In this document: in pieces, positions 12,284 through 24,554 of the stretch
Position numbering within the stretch: the first letter of the stretch is position 1
How the letters are laid out: each line of letters begins with the position of its first letter
Assembly (NCBI GenBank): GCA_963580455.1
Contig: OY756960.1
Coordinates: 3,658,001 to 3,722,000, forward strand
Source of the DNA: Euonymus europaeus
Taxonomy: Eukaryota > Streptophyta > Magnoliopsida > Celastrales > Celastraceae
Length of the DNA: 64,000 nt
Reading direction: 5' to 3'
Made by a program: the position numbers and the translations under genes
The notes under the pieces: generated by a model
Told to the model about the DNA's origin: nothing
The model's database searches: none
The model's input: only the letters and a program-made list of their open reading frames with translations

Positions 12284-15200
12284 ATGCCTGGTGGGGGTTT
12301 CACATCCGTGCCGCCGGCCGGAGTGGAGTTTGAGGCGAAGATCACGCCGATAGTCATAATTTCCTGCATAATGGCGGCCACAGGCGGCCTCATGTTTGGC
12401 TACGATGTCGGTATCTCAGGTAGGGTCTTTGGATCTGTTTTGAGTACTGCTTGTTTGCTTGTTTGTTGCTTTGTTTTGAATCTTGAATGATGAGCCTGGC
12501 CTCATACATTTGCGGTGAAATTCTTTGTTGCGTTTTGATCAAAATTAGTTAGTCTTCTTTTTGCTGTTTGAAGCAATAACAATCCTCCTTCTATGTAATC
12601 TGCTTTGGAGTGTGAATTACTGTGGAAACAGGTTTCATTGCTCTCTCTGAAACTCAGAATCCGAGAATTCTCTGCAATTCTTTTTATTTTTTTCATAATT
12701 TATCAAAAATCCGAGAATTTCTGAATAAGTTTTCAAGTCCCGATCTAAGATTTTTTTTTGAATGAGATAATTTTGTTTCAAAATATAATAATTTAGATAG
12801 AAGAAAACAAAACAGTGGGAAATTTTTTGCTTTCTCCCGCCAAAGTGGGCCCTCCCTCCAACGAGAGATGAGATCTCTGCAGTTGGGAGGGTACAAAAAT
12901 GCCCTTTCCATACAAAGTACAGGGGTAGTTTTGGAAATTCAGATTATATTGCCTCTCATCACATGGTTGCCAGTTTTTGTTACGGTTGTGAGTGGAGCTA
13001 GGTGGTTGTTGATTTGACCAAAAACAGAATCCCCATGATATAAAATAGTGCTAACCACTATCACTATATGTTTTTTTTTTTTGTTGAGAATCCATCACTA
13101 TGTCTATTTGCTTAGTTTTCTATATTGTTTGTACATATAATTCTTTGAATTTATTGGTTAATGACGATGCAGGTGGAGTTACAGCCATGCCTGATTTCTT
13201 GGAGAAGTTCTTCCCAGTTGTTTATGAGAAAACTAATGATCCAACAATTAATAGCAACTATTGCAAATATGATAATCAAGGACTACAACTGTTCACATCA
13301 TCACTGTACCTTGCTGCACTAGTAGCTACTTTCTTTGCCTCATACACCACTAGAAACCTAGGCCGGAGGCCAACCATGCTTATTGCTGGGATTTTCTTCA
13401 TTGTGGGTGTTGTGTTTAATGCCGCTGCTGAAAACATTGCCATGCTCATCATTGGCAGGATTTTATTGGGTTGCGGAGTTGGCTTTGCTAATCAGGTTTG
13501 TTATACATATACCTGAATTTTCAATTTGTGTCGTGTTTAATTTGTTTTTTCCTGTTAAGGTTGCGTGATTCAACACTTCTAAGATAGTTCATTAGTCAAT
13601 CCAGTGTTCGTTAATTGTAAGTGAAAGAGTCTGTTTCCATGATCAGATGATATATGAGCTAGCACCTTTGCTTGCTTCTTGTTAATGTGGTTGCTTTGAA
13701 TTTAGTATTAAAAATTAATAATTCTTTTGCGACATCCAATCCATTTTAGACAACTAGAAATCACACTAAAGAAAAAAGTGGCAAATGGTCATAGTCCAAG
13801 TAAATGTGTGAGCCGTTACCAGACAGGCATATCTAACAATCTGATGAATCTAGTCTCTTACAAAGAATATTCAATTCTGATGTTTACATGTCTGCTTGGA
13901 CTAATGAGTTCGGTGGTCTCTGTTTTCTAGCTTTAAAGAATCTTCCTTAGTTAATTTTTTTTAAAAAAAATGCACAATCCGATGGAAGATAAGATATTAA
14001 GCTTGAATTATCCGGAAAAGTGGACATAACCGAGTTGCTTTGTATCTTCCTTTGGAATCATATTTGCTTTGAAAACTCAGTCTAGGTGAATAACGTGATG
14101 GTGATAAATGCTGTAGATCTTTTTCTTTTCAAGTCTCCGACCTCCCTTTTCTTGTGGGCCATATTTATCCATTATTTAATTTTATTTTATCCTTTAGTAA
14201 CTACATGTCTACAATGACCTTAAATTCAACTACCAACCTGCCCAAACCTGCAAGCAAACCCAGTTCCTGATAATTGGGGAAAAACAGGAATATAATGTAT
14301 TTTATAGGTGTTTGATCCATACCTTGTTTAGTATACCTTGTTTAGTATCGAGGCATGCTGTTATTGTAAAAGAAAACATTAGATTAATAATCGTTGATAT
14401 TTATCAATTATTACCTTTTGAAAACTTTTAAAAAATTATTGATATCAAAAAGTAAAGAAGGGAAGGGACTGCTATTTTTTTTGCAGTAGCAACATGCTCC
14501 AATTCCAATCCCCTTGTTTTAAGTTCAAAATGCAAAGTAACACCTTACATTAAGAAACTTATAATGCTGATGATGTAGTTATGTTTAATAATACGTTGGC
14601 ATATTTCGTTACATCACATAATTAGTTTGCGTAGTCAACTTGAACGCGAGACTTTTAAAGATATTTTTATTGCTGTAATTCGAATCTAATTGTTTTATTT
14701 GTTTATTTAACTCAATTACAATTTTTAATTTGCAACAGGCTGTGCCTCTTTTCTTGTCCGAGATAGCACCCACAAGAATCCGTGGTGGACTTAACATACT
14801 GTTCCAGCTTAATGTCACCATTGGCATACTTCTTGCTAACCTAATCAACTATGGCACCGCAAAGTAAGTTTTCCTTGGTACACTTGTAGTCATGCTTTCT
14901 ATTGAAGGAAAAACTTGATTTAGAAAATGGAAGAAAAGAGCATAGTAATACTGGCCTTGATTTTGACCAATTGATAATTATACCTTTATATTAAAGATCA
15001 AGTACTTTGGAATCCTAATGAATTGTTCATGTTTTGTCAAATGCATTACATCCTATTGAATATGTCAGTTTGAAAGTAGTAATTCTAATAATCTATTCTA
15101 GCTTTGCTGCTAAAAATTCTGAAGGTCTTGCTGATAATCGTTGATATTGTTTGTGCCTTGCAACAACAGAATCACAGCAGGATGGGGTTGGAGGCTGTCA

Positions 15201-16295
15201 TTAGGATTGGCTGGCATTCCCGCTGGTCTCCTTACTATTGGGGCGCTCCTGGTGGTGGAAACACCTAACAGCCTCGTCGAGCGAGGTCTCTTGGAAGAAG
15301 GAAAAGTTGTGCTCAGAAAGATTCGAGGCACTGACAAGATCGAACCTGAGTTCCTAGAGCTTGTCGAGGCAAGTCGAATAGCAAAAGAAGTAAAGCACCC
15401 TTTCAGAAATCTTCTCAAGAGGAAGAACCGACCTCCGCTAGTCATTGCAGTTGCATTGCAGGTTAGAATTATTTCCTATTGAGAAATATGATGACAATCC
15501 AAAAGTTCAAATTCACTTTGCTATTAACTTTGGACATAGAATTCTAATTGAAATGTGTTCTCTTCCTTTTGTTTTTGTTTCAAACAGATATTCCAGCAAT
15601 TCACAGGCATCAATGCAATCATGTTTTATGCTCCAGTGCTATTTGACACTGTTGGATTTGGCAGCGATGCTGCCCTTTACTCAGCTGTAATCACTGGGGC
15701 TGTAAATGTGATCTCCACTCTTGTGTCTGTATACTCTGTCGACAAATTGGGTCGTCGAAAGCTCCTACTTGAGGCTGGTGTGCAAATGTTCCTCTGTCAA
15801 GTGGTAATAGCAATTATTCTAGGTATCAAGGTTAAAGACCACTCTAATGACCTTCATAAAGGTTTTGCAATCCTTGTGGTTGTCATGGTATGTGGTTTCG
15901 TATCTGCGTTCGCTTGGTCTTGGGGTCCTCTTGGTTGGCTAATCCCCAGTGAGACCTTCCCATTAGAGACCCGCTCGGCTGGGCAGAGTATAACCGTTTG
16001 TATCAACATGCTCTTCACTTTTGTAATAGCACAAGCTTTCCTCTCAATGCTTTGCCATTTCAAGTGGGGCATTTTCTTGTTCTTCTCTAGCTGGGTTTTG
16101 ATCATGTCGATGTTTGTGCTATTTCTGGTGCCGGAGACCAAAAACATACCTATTGAAGAGATAACTGAGAGAGTATGGATGAAACATTGGTTTTGGAAGA
16201 GATTTATTGTTGAGAATGGAGATGAAGAAGTTGGCACCAAACCAACAGACTCGAAGAAGATTGGCCATTCTAATGGATTTGATCCTGCTTCCTAG
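12284..16295 (+). CDS. STP13: STP13-like monosaccharide/H+ symporter, five exons, 527 aa
   Basis: This is a plasma-membrane hexose/proton symporter of the major facilitator superfamily (12 membrane segments) that takes up apoplastic glucose, fructose or galactose. Exons are 12284-12419, 13173-13495, 14739-14863, 15170-15461 and 15588-16295. All borders are GT/AG and the phases join cleanly into 527 codons. Visible family marks are the first-helix [10 protein letters not shown] with the likely proton-binding Asp41, and NYCKYDNQ with Cys76 (partner of the Cys in FLSMLCHF in the STP lid disulfide). Others are NLGRRP and KLGRRK loops, the [15 protein letters not shown] [10 protein letters not shown] stretch, [18 protein letters not shown] and [10 protein letters not shown]. 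The N-terminal start VEFEAKITP and end NGFDP match the STP13/MSS1 clade best. A nearby broken STP fragment (20705-21035) is a different family member. Intron 2 is long (1243 bp). Confidence 0.95.
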
Positions 16296-16545
16296 TTGTA
16301 AATTGGAGGGGTTATATAGATATATATTTACATATAGCATCTTTGTAAAATATGACTTTCATAAGAGATAAGAATCTTTATATTGGTATTTTTTTAAAAG
16401 CAATTCAATGGCACAGCTTCATTGCTGCTTTAGAGAGTTAGATGTTTCTGCAAGTGTTTGTGAAAAAAATTCCTTCAACATATATGAGAAAAATCTTCAT
16501 GTCCTGTGTGTATTGAGGCTCTTGGGACGTACTGCTGAATGCTGA
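16296..16545 (+). other. 3' flank of the STP13-like gene
   Basis: This is AT-rich sequence following the stop codon and presumably contains the 3' UTR. No clear AATAAA is visible and the cleavage site cannot be fixed. The LOR-containing duplicated block begins at about 16546. Confidence 0.4.
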
Positions 16546-18441
16546 GCTGAGATCCTTCACACCTGTCAACCTTGGACATTTGGATTTGTGTTGACGGGCT
16601 TCCTGATCTGCAAATCAGCCCAGTAGGCCCGTTTTCATTCATGGGCCGCCAAAGAATACATGTATAGCTGCTGCTGCGCGCTATCTTTGACCAAACACGA
16701 AGATGCAGCTCTATATCACTGTTTGCTATAAAGCAATTTTATTTTTTATTTTTTTATAAAGCAATAAAGCATAGACCTTAAGCCAAGTTTCTTCACTAAC
16801 AAAACCTGTGACAAGGTGGCAGTGATACTGGAGTATGTTAAGCTTAGGCTGGAGTGAGTGGCAAATCTAGAAAATAAATTTAGGGCGACTTGATCAGTGA
16901 TAAGAGTTAGTCATTTATAAGAAAAAAATGGGTCAAATATTTATGAAAGGTTCGGAGACAATATTTTTTAAGTTTATTTATTGAAAATGACGGGAATCTA
17001 GGCTTAGCAATTACTTTTTTAATACTAAATTTATATGTAATGAGTTTAGTTTCAATTTTTATGTGGGTTTAGACTTGAGTGCTTTACTTTAAATTAAAAT
17101 TAGGCCCATGACTGCGCTTCGCGCGTTGTGTTTTAACTAAAAAAAAAGGTTTTATCATTTGCTTCATTCACATTTTTTGACATTTTGTCAGACGAATATA
17201 AGTGTTTATAAAATATTTATATTTGTATACCTGGACTAGAATTGATTTACATTTTCGGACGTGCTTGATTGCTCATCCTTAGAATTGTTTAAATTAGAAC
17301 AAATATAATAAAATTCAATTTGAGTTAGGGTCCGGACAACTTAATCAAACAAGATTTTTGCATTTAGACTTAGACCAAGTTTTAAACCGGATAAAATTTT
17401 AGCGTTTGGACATCTACGAAATCAATTCTTCCATCAAAATACACGGTAAATTATGGTCTACCATATATATAAAATATTTATGTAATCATGTAGGTTTCAA
17501 GATAATTAACACGATTCATGTGAAGACTAAAGAGATGAGATAGCATTTCATGTATAGATGATGATTTTGAAACTCCATGATGCAGGCCAAGACTAAGCCA
17601 CACGTTTGGTTGTAGGAAGAATTATGACTCACCGCAAGCAAGAGACACTTGCAAAAGATATTTAGGATATATAATATCCAACTTTATTATACTTTTATTT
17701 CTCTTTGATATAGAAGTACAAGACTCAAGCACTCAAGCAACTTATTATATTAGACAGAACACAACTTCCAGGCTATAATTTACAATAACTTCGACCATAG
17801 AATACTTATGCATCACCACCACACACAGCTGATACGTACGGCAGTACTACGCACATCATATGTGCTTTTATTATAGTTAGTACAAGGGTCTGAGATCTAA
17901 TCGCCACCGTTGCGATCCTCATTATGAGCACCTGAAAGTTCAAGGATCAGCACAAGAGTTGCAATGAAGGCGTAGTCCACATTGGGACACACAGTCACAA
18001 AGCAGCCGTCTTCGGTCACAGGACATCCAACGGGTGTCTGCTTCTTAGGATCAAGTATCTACATATATATATATGTAAAGGAAGTTAGAACTTACATTGA
18101 CCTACGTTTGGTGAAAATTATGGATGAAATCAAGAGAAATGAAGTGATTGAATTAATTACCATTGCAGTTTGGTGAAAATTATGGATGAAATCAAGAGAA
18201 ATGAAGTGATTGAATTAATTACCATTGCAATAATGCCGTTCAAATCGACACGGGTTATAGTGCCCTCGTGCCAGCTCCCTTTGACCTTGAAATCAGGCAG
18301 AGCCTCTTTCTTATTAATATTGGCCAAGAACACGTCCAATTCAGTCTTCGGCTGGACTAAGGATGATCTCCTGACACTGAATAGCAAATGTTTAAGGTCT
18401 GTGCTGTCTCCTCTGAATACTTGACATCCCAAATGGCCACC
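16546..18441. repeat. Duplicated block A, copy 1 (LOR 3' half and downstream flank)
   Basis: From GCTGAGATCCTTCACACC (16546) through LOR exon 2, this block is near-identical to 26368-28167. Part of it (from 17418) is also found in the third copy starting near 28973. Copies differ by small indels, for example a short deletion near 26570 relative to 16745-16880. Confidence 0.9.
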
Positions 18442-18830
18442 TAATTTCTGCAATCATAATACTAATTAATAATAAACTCTAGATGCCTCATTTGTTTTGA
18501 TTCGGTCAGATTCAGATTCAGTAGTAATTCAAGAGAGAGGCATAGATTTACCTGATGTTGGAGAGTGACGAGGGGTTTGCCGGAGGCATCAAGCAAGACA
18601 CGGTCTTTCTTCAAGGAGAAAAGGACGCTGCCCTTAACGTCATTGACGATGAATTCTTCAGTGGGCAACAGTCTTTCTTTCTTAATGTTGAGCACGACAG
18701 GGTGGTGTGCCACGAACTGCGACCCGATCACCACAACAGGGTTCTTCGACGCAGGGCACATCATCCCGTCCGGGATTGGTTGAGCCTTCGAGAGAGGGCA
18801 GTTCATCATGGCCGGGATTGGTTGAGCCAT
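17897..18830 (-). CDS. LURP-one-related (LOR, DUF567) protein, three exons, 221 aa
   Basis: This is a member of the plant LURP-one-related family, whose fold resembles the Tubby C-terminal domain; the prototype LURP1 acts in defence against oomycetes. The biochemical role is unknown. Minus-strand exons are 18552-18830, 18223-18447 and 17897-18058. All have GT/AG borders in phase 0 and give 93, 75 and 53 residues. Family marks are FIVNDVKGSVLFSLK and KDRVLLDASGKPLVTLQ (exon 1), then CQVFRGDSTDLKHLLFSVRRSS, LDVFLAN and FKVKGSW (exon 2), and VTVCPNVDYAFIATLVLILE (exon 3). ATG at 18830 is the first Met in frame. A TATA box (18913-18920, minus) lies about 83 bp upstream. The second intron carries two copies of a 62-bp repeat. 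This is the only intact copy of three in the window. Confidence 0.92.
18109..18232. repeat. 62-bp tandem repeat in LOR intron 2, two units
   Basis: Units beginning TGGTGAAAATTATGG start at 18109 and 18171. Each ends in the ATTAATTACCATTGCA sequence that includes the exon 2 donor, so the donor-like GTAATTAATTC is duplicated. The copy at 27781-27966 has three units and the copy at about 29690 has one. Confidence 0.9.
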
Positions 18831-18912
18831 TTTCACAGAGACAATTACGTACCCAAACAGATAATTTTGTATTGATTTCTGATGCAGTGAAACATTTGAT
18901 GAGATTTGGCAT

Positions 18913-18920
18913 TTATATAA
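18913..18920 (-). promoter_or_regulatory. TATA box of the intact LOR gene
   Basis: Minus-strand TTATATAA sits 83 bp upstream of the ATG at 18830, a normal plant distance for a short leader. It is conserved in the third LOR copy at about 30416-30424. Confidence 0.6.
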
Positions 18921-19470
18921 GCCCCTCGTTCAGCATCTGGTAGCGTGAATATCCAGCAAATGGTGGTCCGTCCTCGTGTGAGTCGATGTTGTCGCCGTCT
19001 TAAAATTCTCTTTAGGTTGCCTTTGGTCCCCTCCCTTCTCTGGCTCTCAAGTCTCAAACATCGTACGTACAAGTCGACATTGACGGATGTACTTGTGTGT
19101 TGTGTCCATTTTCCAAAGGACGGAGGTGATAGGTTCGAATTATCTCATTCAAAATTGGATTCGTGTTTATCAGATAGAAGTATCTCATCCAGAATTTGAT
19201 TCGGGATGCGTCCATTTTCCAATGGGTATGCTGTTGATGCAAGGTATGCATGCTTTCTTTGATTTTGACATCGATGTGTCTGAAATAATTTGAGCTTCGT
19301 TGTGATTGCAGGTGGAAGATGAGAACTAAATTCAGCAAGGCATGAAGAACTTGAGAGGAAGGAGGAAGTAGAACCAAAAGTGGGTCTCTAGAATTTCATT
19401 CCAATAAAAATTCTGCAGACCAGAAGCATTGGGGGCTCTCAGAAATCAATTAACCAAACTCACATTTCCT
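18921..19470. other. Upstream flank of LOR copy 1 to the block B1 boundary
   Basis: No gene is supported here. Part of this stretch (CATTTTCCAAT.GGTATG.TGTTG and TCAGAAATCAATTAACCAAACTCAC) is shared with 30470-30565 upstream of the third LOR copy. Homology to the ARIADNE-like sequence starts abruptly at 19471. Confidence 0.6.
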
Positions 19471-20455
19471 CACTGTTGGTAGTGGGAGTAATTTTGACTT
19501 GACCTGCTTATGCTCGTATGATTTTTGCTGGAATTGTACCGAGAAACTCATCGTCCTGTTGATTGTGGCACTGTGGGAAAGTGGATTCTCAAGAATTGTT
19601 CTGAAGCTGAGAACGCTAATTGGATCCTAGTTAATTCGAAGCCTTGCCCTAAATGTAAGAAGCCTATTGAGAAGAATCAAGGGTGTATGCACATGACATG
19701 CAGACCGCCTTGTACGTTTGAGTTTTACTTGCTATGGCTTGGTCCGTGGGCTGAACATAGTCGGATAACTGATGATTGTAATTCCTAAAAGGCAGCCAAG
19801 CTAGAGGGAGCTATTGCTGAGGTTGAGGAAGTACGAGAAAGAGCGAAGAATTCTTTAGAAAAATACGCACACTATTATGAACGTTGGGCTGGCAATCACA
19901 AGTCGAGGCAGAAAGCTCTCGAGGATTTACATCGGGTGGAAACTGTCGACATTGTGAAGCTTGTTCACATACATGGCACATCTCTGTCTCAGCTTGAGTT
20001 CATTGTAGAGGCCTGGCTGCAGATTGTGGAGTGTAGGCGAGTTATCAAGTGGACATATGCTTATGGGTATTACCTTCCCGAGCATGAGGATGCTAAACGA
20101 AATCTTTTCGAGTACTTGCAAGGCGAGGCAGAGTCTGGTTTAGAGAGACTTCATCACTGTGCGGAGGAGGAGATTAAACAGTTTCTAAATGATGAAGGCC
20201 CTTCAAAAGAATTTGATGAATTCCGATCAAAGTTAGCCGGGTTGACCCTTGTCACAAAAAATTACTTTTGAGAACCTGGTCAGGGCGTTGGAGAATGGCT
20301 TAGCAGATGTGGACTCTACACATGCAGGAGGCTCGGAAACGCAGGTGGGAGTAGCAGATGATAGTTTGACGAATTCTACAGAGTATTTTTGATTTAATGA
20401 CATGTTACTGTTCTTGATTTTTTCCTTCATTGCTTTAGGTATATGCTGCACATTT
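19471..20455 (+). pseudogene. ARIADNE-like RBR E3 ligase pseudogene, 5'-truncated copy
   Basis: This is the C-terminal half of an ARIADNE-family RING-between-RING ubiquitin ligase. It contains the end of the IBR, RING2 ([18 protein letters not shown]) and the C-terminal Ariadne helical region ([39 protein letters not shown]). Breaks visible are loss of the whole N-terminal half at 19471, a frame change near 19538 (before the ETHRPVDCG segment), a stop at about 19786, and an extra T near 20268 that ends the frame in KNYF. RING2 has lost zinc-ligand cysteines (EFYLLWLG where the family has EFCW.CLG). No introns are visible, which suggests descent from a retrocopy. The sequence ATTGT at 19775-19779 is the uninterrupted site that holds a retroelement in the other copy. 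Confidence 0.85.
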
Positions 20456-20704
20456 GCTAGTAAAATAATGCAGAAGTGGTCATGTGTGTTCTAAAAGAAT
20501 CATATTTTGATTCAGATTTCATAATTGAATGGCCTACAACTTCGTGGAAACCAAAGTAGAGGAGTAGAAGCTAACATATAGTTGAGTTTTGCTTCCCTTC
20601 TTCCGATTGAAGGGGGACGAAGTATTGTCCTTTCGTCCTTCAACTTCATCTACAACTTCATTCAATTGTTTCTTTCCAACCCTTGAAAAACTTGAGGAAT
20701 GTCA

Positions 20705-21035
20705 TCAATTGCAGCATACTGGTCCATCATAAAATCCAACAAATATATGAACCAAATCAGGGTTTTCGTTCCAGAACGAATGTTGCTTCCACGCTCTGTC
20801 TACCATTGCATCGACTGGGGCAGCCTTTGTCTCTGGCAGCAAAAATAGGGTGAACGATCCCATCACCAGGTTCAATGCAGCAAAGAAGATCCCCACTTTC
20901 ACTGTGCACACCATTGACAAGAAACCCTGTGCAATTACTAAGGTGAAGAGCATGTTGGCCCTGACAGAGCAGGCAAGGATCATGACCAGGAATCAACCAG
21001 CCAAGAGCCATCACATAAACACAGACCAGGATCAT
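20705..21035 (-). pseudogene. Relic of a sugar transporter (STP-like) C-terminus
   Basis: Minus-strand frames contain GWLIPG, then NMLFTLVIAQGFLSM, then FTLFLLPETK and AWKQHSFW in order, matching the last membrane segments and PETK motif of STP transporters. The segment between GWLIP and NML is shifted and partly lost, and no upstream exons follow. It is not a piece of the STP13-like gene at 12284, from which its residues differ substantially. The same relic is at 46930-47260. Confidence 0.6.
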
Positions 21036-21205
21036 ACCTCATACAAATAATAACACAGTAGCTTGAATAGAAAGAAAGCAAGCCTTAAATACGATAAACC
21101 AAAAACACAGAATTTTCAGGAGATAACAAACTCACGTTCCCTCGTCAATGTTGAGCTGCTTGTAGAAATTAACAACAAACATGCCCACAAGACGCCTTAT
21201 ATTGA

Positions 21206-21490
21206 TCATATCATTATTCCTAAAACAAATTGAGAAGCAGGAACTGCAGGTGCCAAATCCTTCAGAACAGTATGATTGTGAGCATGATCATACTTTTCCA
21301 AGGGGAGAGGATACTCATTATCTTCAATATGAATAAATGTTGCAGAGATCTTAATGAATGTCTTGGCTAAATTTGTCATAAGCAATAAATAAGAGGCATA
21401 TTTTCTCAACTCTTTAGAGAGGAAATTTTTGGGCATCCTTGAAAAGAAAAAAAAGTTGAGAAAACAGCCTCGTTTAGCAAGGAATTCCAT
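21206..21490 (-). other. Open frame of 94 codons just past the ATP23 stop, unrecognised
   Basis: This minus-strand frame starts 10 bp after the ATP23 stop codon and is translated identically in the second block (47431-47715). I recognise no family in it. A following stretch (21130-21200) reads FVVNFYKQLNIDEG before a GTGAGT donor-like site, which could mark a lost neighbouring exon. The identity between copies may reflect only recent duplication, and this may simply be ATP23 3' UTR. Confidence 0.3.
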
Positions 21491-21499
21491 ATATATGTT

Positions 21500-24400
21500 T
21501 CAAGGAGCTCTGTCAAAGGGCTTTGTGTCATTATAACATGTATCCCAGACAGCTTCCATTGCATCCCTTGCGGCTACCTCCGAGCAGTATGGGTTGGAAC
21601 TCAGAGATTGCATCACTCTTCTTCTAATACATTCCTATATTTCACAATAAACACTTAGTTGGCAGAAAGTTTGTCTACAATGTTGCACGAGAAAAACAAA
21701 AGGATAAAGAATTGTAAATCATAAGGATACAGAACTAAATCAGTCAGCCATAGTATACGACCAGGGGAATTTGCACAGGAAAAAGATTAGATAAGAAGAA
21801 AAAAAAGTGGCATCTGATGCTCCAATGTGTCATATTATGTATAGAATATTGCTTCCTTTCTTTCTTGACTGATTACAATCAGGTGTCTTGAAGAAAATGA
21901 TGCTTTGATGTCATGACAATGCAAGAAGGATTGTTCAATAGAAACCTAAACAGGAACAACATATTCATCTATGGCGATGTCTCTTTTCTTTCTTGCCCCT
22001 ATCTTTTTCTTATTATTGATTCCACTTTCAACTTGGTAACCATCATGTTCCAATTCATATTCATAAGATAAAAAAAACGCATTCAACTGATGCACTAATT
22101 TTCATGTTTCTTATCATAAAGGAAGACAGAGAGAGCTTATAGCATTCTGCACTTGACTTATGATAGAGTCCCACATCGCTTAAATGTGGGTGTAAAGTGC
22201 TAGTTATAAGTGTAGGCATAGCACATCTAAATCAAAACACCAGGTTTTCTTGTGGACTTGGGCTATGATGAACTTGTAGCCGCACTCTGGGCCTGCAAGA
22301 GAGCTTGGTGGGCCTGGACTCTCCAAGTCTCCAGCGTCCATGAGACATTTGACTTTGGAGAGAAAAAAAAAGTGAGGGTCCAGTGGGCTCGAACGTATGA
22401 ATTGTTCTGGTTTCGGTGTGCTGCGTTATATACTCTTATCAACCTATAATTCCACCACGGAGAATAGTACTTCTTGAAAATTCCTTCAGTGAATGACAAC
22501 TGAAAATATTACTCTATGAACCTATCACGGAGGATAGTACTTTTTGAAAATTCCTTCAGTGAATGACAACTGAAAATATTACTCTATGAACCTATCATTC
22601 CACTACGGAGGATAGTCCTTTTTGAAAATTCCTTCATTGAATGACAACTGGAAATATTACGTAGCATAAAATGCTGACTTAGGACTTGACAGGAAAGAGG
22701 AGATTTTAAAAACTAACCAATTATTTTACCTACATTTTGAACCTACTTTTGCACTAAATATTCTAACTACGCTTCCTACTGTTAGAAGAAGCGACAGATA
22801 TTGGTTAGGGTTCATTTTGTTCTAGAAACAATCTGAGAATTTTAAATGTGTTGTTCATTGTTATATTGCCAATAAACTGAAATGCTTGCTGGATCTACAA
22901 CATTCCTTGGGTTTTGATGCCAATAACTTGAGCTATTTGATAAGCTTATAGGTATCTTACACGGTTCAAGCTTAAGACCCTTTGTACAACATTTCTTGCC
23001 TCTGCTACATCTTTTGTAAGAATCTTCTCATTTATAGCCCGTAGATTCAGATTAGAAGACCTATTATTTAAAGGGAAACTTCCTAAATTGCAAGTTCTCC
23101 ATTCACTTTTAAATGCCAAATTGACACAAGTCTAGAGACAAACTTTTGACATTATGAGGATGGCAGATGACTGCTTCATATAATCTTGTGAATTAGAGAA
23201 ACAGTGATCTGGAGTCGAAGTATATCTAAATATTTAAGTTTAAACAAAATGAACTAAACTCACTTGTTCATGGCCTCGTAATTTCAAATGACCACGCAGC
23301 AGTTCTCGTTTGAAGTGACAATCACCACTAAGATGGCCAGCACGAATCTGGATTAAAAGAAAGAACACAGGATAAAAGATGCCTCGGTATTAAACAGGGC
23401 AGCAAAAAGAAATCAATAAATACACACAAAACTCAGCACGTAAAATGTACAGTTGTGGCCCTGGCACATACCTCACTACAGGCATGATGAGCACAATTAG
23501 TCCAGTCCAAGTTTGCGGCACGACAATCATCATATGCATGAATTAGCTCATGCATAACCGTTTGGTTGACCTCATCTTGAAGATTTATATGATTACTGCA
23601 TACCCTAATCTAAAAAATGGACAAAACAAATTGTAGTTAGCTACAGGCAGCATGATAATATTAATCAAAATTCAAAAGAAAGAGCTAGGGAAAATTATTG
23701 TAACAAAACACTTTAGCATCTCAGAGCGGAAGAATTTACAAGAAATGAAGTACTTCAGAACTCAGCTCTGTCAATCAATCAAATATCAACAATTTTCCCA
23801 CAAAAATGAATGAATTAAATTGGCATATTATCCTTGCAAACTATTTTCAGAACTCCTCATACTTAAATGTTATAATATCTCTTCTCCGAAAGACTGTTTA
23901 AAAAGCAATCAAAATATTAAATGGTCCCACTTGGCTTCATTTTCACTAGATAAACAAAACCAAGATGATAAAATTTAAATCCCAGCATAATAGTAACGAT
24001 TTTCATGCTTCAATTAGTTGTCAAATTAATCAATAACATCACAAAAAAGCGAAGGATTTTTACCCCCATAGTCCGAACATAATGACCAGTCATCTTCATC
24101 TCACAGTGCACAGCCTTGAAGAAGTTGTCACTCACTCCACACCCAGCTTTCTCCATATGTTCCCTCAAAAATTTCACCATGGGTGCTATTATCCACAAGT
24201 AAAATTGTAAAAATATAAGAAAAAAATAAGGAAGATCCACAAATGAAGCACAACAAAATTTCTCGAATAAGAAGGCTTGAATAGCCACAGATGGTCTTTC
24301 CAGTAGCTCAAATGGAAACACAACAGAATTGCAAGTTCAAACATTCTTCTCCTAATAGTTTAAGAATGAAACAGAGCATACTATAAAACTCAAAATCCTA

Positions 24401-24554
24401 AAACCCCTAAACCTGCAATATGTGAAAGGATGACGGGTTTGAATAAAAAATGTTGATGCTTACTTCGAAGACTACGTTGAATCATATCCTGGCATTCATC
24501 TACGGTCCGGCCCCGATTGTGGGCAGAAGAGGAAACTTCGGCCTCCTCTGCCAT
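21500..24554 (-). CDS. ATP23: Mitochondrial inner-membrane protease ATP23 (Ku70-binding family), five exons, 189 aa
   Basis: This is a zinc metalloprotease of family M76. In yeast Atp23 matures the ATP synthase subunit Atp6 and assists Fo assembly in the intermembrane space; the plant role is inferred from homology. Minus-strand exons are 24464-24554, 24064-24185, 23472-23609, 23264-23347 and 21500-21634, all GT/AG, giving 189 codons with no internal stop. The catalytic HEXXH is HELIH at residues 91-95, followed by AYDDCR. Other family marks are VKFLREHMEKAGC, the WTNCAHHACSE stretch, IRAGHLSGDCHFKREL, NPYCSE and the C-terminus CYNDTKPFDRAP. Several conserved cysteines fit disulfide-dependent import without a presequence. 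Length matches plant homologues. Intron 4 (1629 bp) holds a tandem repeat. The duplicate at 47725-50793 is interrupted by a stop, so this copy may be the working one. Confidence 0.93.
22446..22650. repeat. 78-bp tandem repeat in ATP23 intron 4, three units
   Basis: Units of the form CGGAG-ATAGTAC-TTTTTGAAAATTCCTTCAGTGAATGACAAC recur with GAATGACAAC at 22491, 22561 and 22639. The middle unit is 8 bp short. The other block has three full 78-bp units (48716, 48794, 48872). Upstream, GAGTCCCACATCG followed by a hairpin-like TTAAATGTGGG (22167-22190) resembles the start of some plant TRIM-type LTRs. Confidence 0.8.

Noticed and set aside
15854..16240. 128-codon minus-strand frame in STP exon 5
   Set aside because: It is antisense to a clearly coding exon with strong transporter motifs.
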